A stretch of DNA of 28,114 nucleotides from CAZDBA01 sp964503615 (lineage in GTDB: Bacteria; Planctomycetota; Planctomycetia; Pirellulales; Pirellulaceae), in assembly GCA_964503615.1 (NCBI GenBank), contig CAZDBA010000054.1:1-28114 (forward strand), given 5' to 3'. The translations under genes were made by a program, and so were the position numbers. The notes beneath the pieces are model-generated. The model had not been told where the DNA came from, did no database searches, and saw only the letters and a list, made by a program, of their open reading frames with translations. Positions 16,746-23,432 of this stretch are shown here, one piece after another; positions within the stretch are counted from its first letter, which is position 1, and every line of letters begins with the position of its first letter.

Positions 16746-16783
16746 AGCCAGTTGTTCACCGACAATGAACAGCTGGCTTTTTT
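16746..16783 (+). terminator. Rho-independent terminator after the small-gene pair
   Basis: AGCCAGTTGTTCA (16746-16758) pairs with TGAACAGCTGGCT (16766-16778), 13 pairs with one G-U wobble, around a 7-base loop. TTTTTT follows. It ends the plus-strand transcript of the two small genes and isolates the polysaccharide locus downstream. Confidence 0.92.
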
Positions 16784-16821
16784 GTTTCACTGTTGAAATC
16801 AAAACGCTACTTCTTTTCATA

Positions 16822-16982
16822 CTCTTTCATTCTCCGTCATGGGCACCACGCGGTTCGAAGACAGTTTCTTCTTCGGTGATGGAGCCGAAAATGCGGGAGG
16901 CGTGCGTGTCGTGGATAACCACCACACAATTATCAACAACTACTTTTAGGACCTTACTGGATTGACTTGGAATTCAGCTTTA
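16822..16982 (+). pseudogene. Remnant of a PL6-family polysaccharide lyase (alginate lyase / chondroitinase B type)
   Basis: A fragment of about 50 codons survives with two lesions. In one frame 16829-16849 reads ILRHGHH, including the LRHG motif that carries the PL6 catalytic arginine. One base later the frame shifts, and 16851-16946 reads RFEDSFFFGDG, AENAGGVRVVDN and HHTIINNYF. A TAG stop stands at 16947-16949, and the same frame continues as DLTGLTWNSAL (16950-16982). The order RHG, FF.G.G, GG.RV, NNYF, LTG and SAL is that of the central right-handed beta-helix of PL6 enzymes. Everything before and after is lost: a full member has about 450 residues or more. It lies between a terminator and the LacI gene. 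PL6 covers alginate lyases and dermatan-sulfate lyases, and the fragment cannot tell which. Confidence 0.75.
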
Positions 16983-17036
16983 TGCTGTTAAGTTACATCC
17001 TGAACCATTATTTGAAGACAACGATAAGAATTAACT

Positions 17037-18086
17037 ATGGCAAAACGGATTTCTCAAAGCCAGATCGCCAAGGAGTTGGGCGTGTCTCAGTCGCTTGTGT
17101 CTCTAGTCCTTAACGGACGACGAGAGGGTGTCTCAGACGAATCGTATCGCAAGATTTGGCAAGTCGCAGTGGAAAATGGTTATTCCCCACGTGGAATGCA
17201 AGCACTCCATTCTCCCGGAGCTCACCGGAACTACGTTGGTATCGTTCAGCGAAGCGGCTTGAAAATTGACCAGCCAAGTAACACCTTCAGCCATGTAAGG
17301 CAGGGGCTTTTTAAGGTCTTTCAGCAGTCTCGCATCAGTACTACGTTTCTGGGTGGAGAAGGTGATCTCGACGAAAAAAAGTTGTTCGAGCTATTGGGAC
17401 AACGTGATCCGCTTCAAGGAATCGTTGTGTTCGGCGAGGTAAACCCAACGTTTCTAAAAGGACTCAGCGCTCTGCGAGTCGCGTTGCTAAACGTCTACGC
17501 AAGCGCCCCCGGTTTGTGCCACTCCGTAACTCCTAACGAGAAACAGGCTTTGGAACAAATCGTGGAGTACCTTGTTGGCTTGGGACATGAACGGTTTGCA
17601 TGGCTGGGCGGAAATTCCACACTCGGTCGGCACGAGATGCAACTGAACGCGTTACGCGATTGCCTTTTGGTTCGCGGACTCAAGCTGGATGAACAGTTTG
17701 TTGTAAGTGTAGAAAAAGCGGATCGGCAGGAAGGCTTTGACTGTGCCAACGAACTCATGATTCGCGTCGGCGGCAAAAACTCGGAAGCGCCAACCGCTTG
17801 GATCTGTCACAATGGATTGATGGCTCGCGGCGCACACCAGTTTGCTTTGCTGCGTGGCATCCGTATTCCAGGAGATATCAGCTTGGCAGCCGTCGACCGC
17901 ACACGCGTCTGCACCGAAATTCATCCCGACCTGACGAGCGCCAGTAGCGACCCCGAAGTGATCGGTATGGAGGCGGCAAAACTACTCTGCAAGTCGGAAG
18001 CACCCGGCGAAAACTTGATCCCTGTCGATTTGGTTGTCCCCTCTGAATTCTCGATCGGTGAAACAAGCGGTCCCGCGGCTAAATGA
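17037..18086 (+). CDS. LacI-family transcriptional regulator
   Basis: A 349-residue regulator with an N-terminal LacI helix-turn-helix (about 5-50: ISQSQIAKELGVSQSLVSLVLNGR, then the hinge region). A periplasmic-binding-protein-like effector domain follows, with PEDIS-like GDISLAAVDR at about 281-290. Such proteins normally bind a sugar and repress nearby catabolic genes. The divergent GH88/SDR pair and the kdgA operon next to it are the obvious targets, as an inference. The preceding 250 bases hold the PL6 remnant, so its promoter must lie inside or just after that relic. The gene ends about 50 bases before a large hairpin. Confidence 0.92.
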   Translation: MAKRISQSQIAKELGVSQSLVSLVLNGRREGVSDESYRKIWQVAVENGYSPRGMQALHSPGAHRNYVGIVQRSGLKIDQPSNTFSHVRQGLFKVFQQSRISTTFLGGEGDLDEKKLFELLGQRDPLQGIVVFGEVNPTFLKGLSALRVALLNVYASAPGLCHSVTPNEKQALEQIVEYLVGLGHERFAWLGGNSTLGRHEMQLNALRDCLLVRGLKLDEQFVVSVEKADRQEGFDCANELMIRVGGKNSEAPTAWICHNGLMARGAHQFALLRGIRIPGDISLAAVDRTRVCTEIHPDLTSASSDPEVIGMEAAKLLCKSEAPGENLIPVDLVVPSEFSIGETSGPAAK

Positions 18087-18135
18087 ATGTTACGCGCTAA
18101 TTCACTTTCTTTAGATGCGAAGCTTCTAAAATGGT

Positions 18136-18192
18136 AACCCGACGCGTTAGCGAGAACGAAGGCAAGCCGGTTCCTCGCTAACGTGTCGGGTT
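18136..18192. repeat. Large hairpin built from two inverted copies of the dispersed GCGTTAGCGAG repeat
   Basis: AACCCGACGCGTTAGCGAG (18136-18154) pairs with CTCGCTAACGTGTCGGGTT (18174-18192) over 19 positions with one G-U wobble and a 19-base loop. A TTTT run ends at 18194. A second small hairpin, AGGCC-TCC-GGCCT (18196-18208), follows. It lies between the convergent LacI and SDR genes and could end transcription from the left. The left arm recurs exactly at 23327-23345, so it belongs to a dispersed family. Confidence 0.85.
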
Positions 18193-18238
18193 TTCAGGCC
18201 TCCGGCCTAAAGCGAAAGACGACTGTGGTGACGAACGC

Positions 18239-19018
18239 TTACAAACGTTTCATCGTTAATCCGCCATCGACATAAACCACTTGTCCTGATGCGTAGGGCA
18301 TGTCCCCTCTGACCATCGCAGCGGTCAGTTTGCCGATATCCTCAGGAACGCCCCAACGTTTTTCGACAAGCAAATCTGTGTTGTCGATCAGATTGTCATA
18401 CTTCTCCGTCACGCCAGCAGTCATATCTGTTTTTATGATTCCGGGACGGATTTCGTAGACAGGAATTGCATACTCACCCAACCGAGCGGCGAACAACGAG
18501 TTCATCATGCCCAAACCGGCTTTGGAAATGCAATAATCGCCGCGGTTGGGTGAAACCACCGTGGCAGAAATCGAACCAACGTTAACGATGCATCCCGCAA
18601 ACGATTGCTCCACTTTCTTTTGCTCGATCATCCAGTTAGCACAAGCCTGCGTAAGAAAGTACGGTCCCTGAAGATTGATCTTCATGATCCACTCGAAACT
18701 CTCCTCGGTAGCTTCCAGGATATCGGCTCGAACTTTGGGCGCAACACCGGCGTTATTGACCAACACATCTAAACGGCCAAACCGCTCTTTGATCTCAACC
18801 AACATCTGAGCGCGATCATCGGCCGACGACACGTCGCCCGAACAATAAAGCACTTCCGCACCCAACTCTTTGAGTTGGGTCACCGCATCAGCAACTTTAG
18901 ACGCATCAGAACGCCCGCTCAAAACCAGGTCAAAGCCTTCTTTGGCCAGCTTTTCACAAATGCCAAATCCGATGCCACGACCGCCGCCGGTTACTAACGC
19001 TACCTTTTTGCTCATCAA
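18239..19018 (-). CDS. Short-chain dehydrogenase/reductase in a uronate locus
   Basis: A 259-residue classical SDR with a Rossmann motif TGGGRGIG (10-17), NNAG (88-91) and catalytic Ser149, Tyr162 and Lys166 in SISATVV and YCISK. The C-terminal PYASGQVVYVDGG is also typical. Automated annotation would call it FabG-like. Its place after GH88 and beside a KDPG aldolase fits a sugar-acid role instead, such as 2-keto-3-deoxygluconate 5-dehydrogenase (KduD-like) or reduction of an unsaturated-uronate product. This is inferred from context, not from the motifs. It follows GH88 by 46 bases on the same strand and is probably cotranscribed. No signal peptide, so it is cytoplasmic. Confidence 0.9.
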   Translation of the reverse strand: MMSKKVALVTGGGRGIGFGICEKLAKEGFDLVLSGRSDASKVADAVTQLKELGAEVLYCSGDVSSADDRAQMLVEIKERFGRLDVLVNNAGVAPKVRADILEATEESFEWIMKINLQGPYFLTQACANWMIEQKKVEQSFAGCIVNVGSISATVVSPNRGDYCISKAGLGMMNSLFAARLGEYAIPVYEIRPGIIKTDMTAGVTEKYDNLIDNTDLLVEKRWGVPEDIGKLTAAMVRGDMPYASGQVVYVDGGLTMKRL

Positions 19019-19064
19019 CTAGACCTGAAAAATTTGTTGGGAAACAACTACGGACCAACCCATT

Positions 19065-20417
19065 CTACAAATAAAACTTGTAGTAAGGCTCATCGTTAAT
19101 CAGCCGCTGAACATAGAGTGCCGTTTCTCGAGCGTGGTAGTCGCCCCACATGCACGATTCGCCGCACGGAACGGTTTGACCTTCAGGAATATGGTCCCAG
19201 CCATTAGGCCGATGGTAAACCGAATGCAGAATCAAGCCTTGGTGCGATTCGTCCAAGCTCAAATATTTATCGCTTAGCAAAGTCCGCAACACGGTCAGAC
19301 CCGCCTGCGTATATTTTGGCTCGTCCAAGTATCGGCCAAGTCTAAGCAGGCCCTGTGCACCGATCGCCGCAGCAGACGAATCGACCGGTTCCGCATCGTT
19401 GAACGGATCCGATTCCCGCTGGTAAACATCTTCACCAAGCTTATGCGTGTTGAGAGCGCCGGTGTCCCAATAAGGAATACCATCAGTTGCCGTGTTGTCG
19501 ATGTAAAAGTCGCAAGTTGCTTTGGCCATTTTTACAAGGAACGACTCGATCGCCGCACGACCGCCCAACGGCTCCAACTCTGCATCATCGATCGTTTTCA
19601 AAAACTCCAATTGCTCCGGTGCACCGACCATGATCCATGCCAGCCCGCGAGTCCAAGTTGTGAAAGGAGAAAATCCTTGTTGCGAGTTGGGACAACGGTA
19701 GTTTCCATCGTTCAGGTTAAACACGCTTTCGTGAGCTGTTCGTCCCCAAACATCGTAGAAATCACGCCCATCGCCGTAGTAAACCGCAAAATCTGCGGTT
19801 GCTTTGGCATGCTGAACCAGGCGTTTCAGCAGACTCGTTTTCTCGTCGTTCTCTCCCATGATCGCATGCCCCAACTGGTGACCGACGGCGAGCACTCGCA
19901 ACGAGCGGATCGTGTCAGCAAATAGAGAATGCGGACCGTTAAACGAATAGATGTAACCACCAGAGGGCAGGGCGGTCCAACGTTTGGCTTGTACAGCGCT
20001 CGAAGCCTGTAGCGCCATCACATAAAAATTGCGTTCCCATTCGTTTTCAGAAATTCGCCCTTCGTTCATTAACCGTAAAAGGTTCCCGTAAGTACTCACA
20101 TTGTTAAAACCGTGGTCATGTACACCAAAATGGGTGATGTGCGGCGCCATCTTTTCGACCGTGTTTGTCTTCCCCATTTTCAGGTACGCTTCATCTCCCG
20201 TCGCGTCGAACTGAAGAATCTCGGAACCGTACTGGAAACCTTGAGTCCACTCGGTCCAACCTCGCGTCGAGTACTTTCCTTGTATGGTGAAAACGGGCGA
20301 CCCTTGCGAGTCGTCATATCCTTTATTGATCAAGTCGATTTTTTGTCCGGAGACTTTCCAGAACCGTTCAAGACTCTCTGTCAGGTCATTTTGCTTGATC
20401 GAAGCGTCAGGTATCAT
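19065..20417 (-). CDS. GH88-family unsaturated glucuronyl hydrolase
   Basis: A 450-residue (alpha/alpha)6-barrel hydrolase that hydrates and so removes the 4,5-unsaturated uronic acid left at the end of oligosaccharides by polysaccharide lyases. The two acidic residues known from Bacillus UGL are matched: Asp101 in VHDHGFN and Asp168 in SLFADTIRSL. The barrel motifs FTTWTRGLAW, GIPYWDTGA, DSSAAAIGA and the C-terminal GESCMWGDYHARE are present. There is no signal peptide, so the enzyme should act in the cytoplasm on imported oligosaccharides. The ATG start has no visible Shine-Dalgarno. It heads the minus-strand pair with the SDR. GH105 is a related alternative but the length and motifs fit GH88 better. 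Confidence 0.88.
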   Translation of the reverse strand: MIPDASIKQNDLTESLERFWKVSGQKIDLINKGYDDSQGSPVFTIQGKYSTRGWTEWTQGFQYGSEILQFDATGDEAYLKMGKTNTVEKMAPHITHFGVHDHGFNNVSTYGNLLRLMNEGRISENEWERNFYVMALQASSAVQAKRWTALPSGGYIYSFNGPHSLFADTIRSLRVLAVGHQLGHAIMGENDEKTSLLKRLVQHAKATADFAVYYGDGRDFYDVWGRTAHESVFNLNDGNYRCPNSQQGFSPFTTWTRGLAWIMVGAPEQLEFLKTIDDAELEPLGGRAAIESFLVKMAKATCDFYIDNTATDGIPYWDTGALNTHKLGEDVYQRESDPFNDAEPVDSSAAAIGAQGLLRLGRYLDEPKYTQAGLTVLRTLLSDKYLSLDESHQGLILHSVYHRPNGWDHIPEGQTVPCGESCMWGDYHARETALYVQRLINDEPYYKFYL

Positions 20418-20765
20418 GCGTCGTTAACTCATACTAAAAAAAGGGCAATGTTTGGAGTGCGATCCTTCAAAGGATCGGTAAGTTGATTAATCAGATCGCC
20501 GCCAGGAAAAGCGGTCGCGCTCTTACGATTTTCCTGCTCTAACAAAAGTCAGAAAAATCATATTGGAGAAATGTGGGTAAAATTCACTTGCAAACGACGC
20601 CTGCTCCCATAATGATCCAATAATTATTAACTGTCTAGTCTTCGCCTTTCTTTTACTTGGCAAACTGGATTTTTGGTCTGCGTGCTCTCCCCCTTGGGCT
20701 CGAGCTTGCTGACCAACCCAAGAAGGCAACGGTCAATATTCTATGCAACCTAACGAGATCGAAAG
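20418..20765. other. Divergent regulatory region of the uronate locus
   Basis: About 350 bases between the GH88/SDR pair (minus) and the kdgA operon (plus). It contains two palindromes, 20460-20477 and TGATTAATCA (20484-20493), and an AT-rich stretch around 20615-20630 (AATAATTATT). TTGCAA (20588-20593) and CATAAT (20608-20613) are only 14 bases apart, too close for a normal promoter. Both divergent promoters and the operator of the LacI regulator are expected here, but no classical CG-centred LacI operator was found. Confidence 0.55.
20460..20477. promoter_or_regulatory. 18-bp palindrome upstream of GH88
   Basis: CGATCCTT-CA-AAGGATCG has perfect 8-bp arms around two bases. It lies 43-60 bases before the GH88 start codon on the minus strand, a suitable place for an operator. 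A second palindrome, TGATTAATCA, lies 7 bases further on. Binding by the nearby LacI protein is only a guess. Confidence 0.5.
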
Positions 20766-20951
20766 ATGACAGTCAAGACTCCAGCAGTTTTCGATCCATT
20801 TGAAACTGATGGCACGTTCGTGTGGATTCGTGAAAGCGGAGGAAAACTCTTAAACTACGCAATTCGCGAAGGGACCAGCCTAAAAGTCCAAGGTAAAACA
20901 GTCGTGGACTCAGAAATTCCCACGATTGAAGTCATAAAACTGGAAAATTAG
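20766..20951 (+). CDS. 61-residue protein at the head of the kdgA operon
   Basis: A short frame with an ATG start and a purine-rich GAGATCGAAAG before it, ending 58 bases before kdgA on the same strand. The protein (start MTVKTPAVFDPFETDGTFVW) alternates polar and hydrophobic residues like a small beta-rich domain and lacks a signal peptide. No family was recognised. Its place as the first gene of a catabolic operon and its even composition make a real gene plausible. Confidence 0.5.
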   Translation: MTVKTPAVFDPFETDGTFVWIRESGGKLLNYAIREGTSLKVQGKTVVDSEIPTIEVIKLEN

Positions 20952-21009
20952 CAAGCCACGAAACTGCGCTCGCGACAACATACAAATTGAGATTTAGAAA
21001 ACTATTCGC

Positions 21010-21654
21010 ATGAATGAAATTGCAAAACAGATCGAAGATATCAAAGTCATGCCAGTCGTTGCGATCGAGAATCAAGACGACGCTCAACGACTGGCCGACG
21101 CACTCATCGAAGGCGGAATTCCCTGTGCGGAAATTACGCTTCGCACCGACGCCGGTCTGGCGGTAATTAAGTCGTTGTCGGAGCGTTCTGATTTTCTAGT
21201 GGGCGCCGGTACGGTCCACAATGCGGTGAAAGCTGCGGCTGTTGTAGATGCGGGTGGAAAGTTTGTCGTAGCACCTGGTTTCAATCCCAAGACCGTTGCT
21301 TGGTGCGTTGACCAAAAGATTCCCGTTTTTCCGGGCACTTCCAACCCGACCGATTTGGAACATGCACTTGAATTCGGGTTGGAAATTGTCAAGTTCTTTC
21401 CTGCCGAAGCGATGGGGGGCGTGAACACTTTAAAAGCGTTCCACGGGCCATATCGCTCATTGCGATTCATGCCAACCGGTGGCATTAAACTTTCCAACCT
21501 CAAAGACTATTTGAGCCTGCCGTATGTCATCGCGTGTGGTGGTAGCTGGATGGTCAAATCTGATCTGATCGCCAGCGGTCGCTTTGACGAAATCACTCGC
21601 TTGGCCGCTGAGACGGTAAAACTGGTCAAAGAACTCGGTTCCGACTCTGCTTAA
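21010..21654 (+). CDS. kdgA: KDPG/KHG aldolase
   Basis: A 214-residue class I aldolase that splits 2-keto-3-deoxy-6-phosphogluconate into pyruvate and glyceraldehyde 3-phosphate, the last step of uronate catabolism in the cytoplasm. The Schiff-base Lys128 lies in VKFFPAEAMGG. Glu41 and Arg45 lie in CAEITLRT. The GAGTV (66-70), PGFNP (89-93) and MPTGGI (154-159) loops that bind pyruvate and phosphate are intact. Length is typical for the Eda family. It lies between a small unknown gene and the secreted GH43-like enzyme, linking the extracellular degradation genes to central metabolism. A KDG kinase (kdgK) is not in the window and must be supplied elsewhere. Confidence 0.95.
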   Translation: MNEIAKQIEDIKVMPVVAIENQDDAQRLADALIEGGIPCAEITLRTDAGLAVIKSLSERSDFLVGAGTVHNAVKAAAVVDAGGKFVVAPGFNPKTVAWCVDQKIPVFPGTSNPTDLEHALEFGLEIVKFFPAEAMGGVNTLKAFHGPYRSLRFMPTGGIKLSNLKDYLSLPYVIACGGSWMVKSDLIASGRFDEITRLAAETVKLVKELGSDSA

Positions 21655-21764
21655 ACGAAAAACGCCCGTTTCCCCATGGCATTGAACCGGCCAGACACCT
21701 CTAATTAAGATAAACGAGATCAAAATTTACAAACCATCTAACCACATAACAGAAAGTCAGATTC

Positions 21765-23303
21765 ATGCGATTACTCCTTCTGTTCTTAACCCTCACGCTT
21801 GCTGCAAATGCTCAAGCACAAAATAGTTGGGTGATCGATTCACAAGCAGACTGGCAAGCTGCCACAAGCAAGAAGACCAATCTAGAATTCGAAGAGGGCT
21901 TGGCTTCTCCCAACGCCCAACAAGCCACCTTTCAGAGCACGATCAAGACTTTTGCCCAGCCGCGATCGGCCAGCTCCATCACCTTCGATCAATCCTCACG
22001 CTGGCTCAACTGGGAGCCGATCGAAAACCTTGGGCCAACAAATTTAGGCGACGCGCCGATCTTGCTTTCCCTCGGGCCAGACAACTACTGGATGTTTGGC
22101 AGATATGGAGGAGCGGCCAAACAAAAAGAGGGATTCGAACCGAAACCGGCCAAGTTGGAGGGATTCGACATCCAGCTTTTGACGAGCCCATTCCCTAATC
22201 AATTCACCGCACCCGGTGGACTAAAAGAAAAAACACGCGGGTACCACGCTTGGCAAAGCAAGGATATGGTTAACTGGGTCCATCACGGTTCGGTAACCCC
22301 CGGCCGTGCGGGCTGGGCAACCACCGCCGAGTACGCCAATGGCAAGTTCTACATTTACTATGATTTTCCCAACGACCAAGACCCGCACCTCTATATCGAC
22401 GAAGATCTAACCGACGGCGTCCCAGGCAAAGATATCGGTTTGGCGTTCGCCGATCCATCCGACGGTTCCGATTGTACTTTCATCCGCGATCTCGAAGGCC
22501 GCTTTCATGTAATCTACGAAGACTGGAGTTCCATCGACCCCAGTACGCACTCTTGGGATTCCCCATTAGCCGGTCATGCGGTCAGTGAAACTGGAGAAGG
22601 TGACTTTAAGATTCTCGCGCCCGCAGTCGACGAACGAAACGAGCCGACTGGCAAATTTGCTGAGTACCCTCATCCCCATTGGCACAAAGACCATCCGGAA
22701 AAATTCCTTGGCAAGGTCGTCGAGGCAGACATTCCCAGACATCGTATTAAGAAAGGTGATATCCGGGCATTTGGCAGATACGAAATCCACGAACCTGAGC
22801 AAAACGCCTACGGCGATTGGGCGGCGATCAGCATCGGCGGGCAGTATTACCTGTTTTGCGACTATCATCCGGCCAACGACAAAATTCGCGTTGGTTGGTT
22901 TACTTCTTCCAGCCTCGACACTCAGTTCACTTTTTGCGGAGAGCTCGGCAAGGGTCACCCAGACCCGGATATCTGTTTTGCGGAAGGACAGTTCTACCTC
23001 GCCACGCAGATGAAAACCGACTATGTGAGCCCCGGACCGTGGGTGGAGACAGTCGAAGTCCGTGTCGGTGTCGACACCAACAACGACAAAGCGATTGACA
23101 TGTGGACTGACTGGCAATCCGTAACTGAAAGTTACGATTACACCGAGGGGTTCGCCAAGCAGATCGCGAAAACACCTGCTCAGCTGGACCTTAGCAAGTT
23201 ACCGGAAGGTTTTGGTTTCCAGTTCGAAGTCAAACTAACCGACACAACAGAAAACGATTCTAAACCGGAACTCGATCAAGTAACGTTAGAATTCCAAGAG
23301 TAA
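21765..23303 (+). CDS. Secreted GH43-like beta-propeller glycosidase
   Basis: A 512-residue protein. Residues 1-19 are a signal peptide (MRLLLLFLTLTLAANAQAQ). After a linker of about 70 residues, repeated blade-like units follow: APILLSLGPDNYWMFGRY, WATTAEYANGKFYIYYD, CTFIRDLEGRFHVIYEDW, AISIGGQYYLFCDYH and CFAEGQFYLATQ. This is the aspartate-bearing five-blade propeller seen in GH43 and related clan-F families. GH43 members cleave arabinose, xylose or galactose side chains, but divergent planctomycete forms are uncharacterised, so no substrate is claimed. The last 110 residues form a further beta domain. It lies 110 bases after kdgA and 129 before the sulfatase, on the same strand. Confidence 0.7.
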   Translation: MRLLLLFLTLTLAANAQAQNSWVIDSQADWQAATSKKTNLEFEEGLASPNAQQATFQSTIKTFAQPRSASSITFDQSSRWLNWEPIENLGPTNLGDAPILLSLGPDNYWMFGRYGGAAKQKEGFEPKPAKLEGFDIQLLTSPFPNQFTAPGGLKEKTRGYHAWQSKDMVNWVHHGSVTPGRAGWATTAEYANGKFYIYYDFPNDQDPHLYIDEDLTDGVPGKDIGLAFADPSDGSDCTFIRDLEGRFHVIYEDWSSIDPSTHSWDSPLAGHAVSETGEGDFKILAPAVDERNEPTGKFAEYPHPHWHKDHPEKFLGKVVEADIPRHRIKKGDIRAFGRYEIHEPEQNAYGDWAAISIGGQYYLFCDYHPANDKIRVGWFTSSSLDTQFTFCGELGKGHPDPDICFAEGQFYLATQMKTDYVSPGPWVETVEVRVGVDTNNDKAIDMWTDWQSVTESYDYTEGFAKQIAKTPAQLDLSKLPEGFGFQFEVKLTDTTENDSKPELDQVTLEFQE

Positions 23304-23326
23304 ACTCCATGGAACCCGCAACTGGA

Positions 23327-23345
23327 AACCCGACGCGTTAGCGAG
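23327..23345 (+). repeat. Exact copy of the AACCCGACGCGTTAGCGAG repeat
   Basis: Identical over 19 bases to the left arm of the hairpin at 18136-18154, in the same orientation and 5.2 kb away, in the gap between the GH43-like and sulfatase genes. No matching inverted arm follows within the gap, so it is a half-unit. Such repeats occur widely between genes in Rhodopirellula-like genomes. Confidence 0.8.
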
Positions 23346-23432
23346 GAAACAGCCCTCCTTCGCATCCGCGCGTCTAAAGTGACTTCGCCGTTCATGACTT
23401 GTCCACGTTAATTACCAGAGAAAGAAAAAGAA

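Noticed and set aside
16765..16965. 66-codon plus-strand frame before the LacI gene
   Set aside because: It begins within a strong terminator stem and, over the PL6 remnant, is in a different frame from the one showing homology.
16822..16982. Programmed frameshift or stop-codon readthrough in a functional PL6 gene
   Set aside because: The homologous part is only about 50 codons, without start, signal peptide or remaining domain. Decay explains it more simply.
18196..18208. AGGCC-TCC-GGCCT hairpin as a separate terminator
   Set aside because: Only 5 bp with no T-run after it; considered part of the repeat element next to it.
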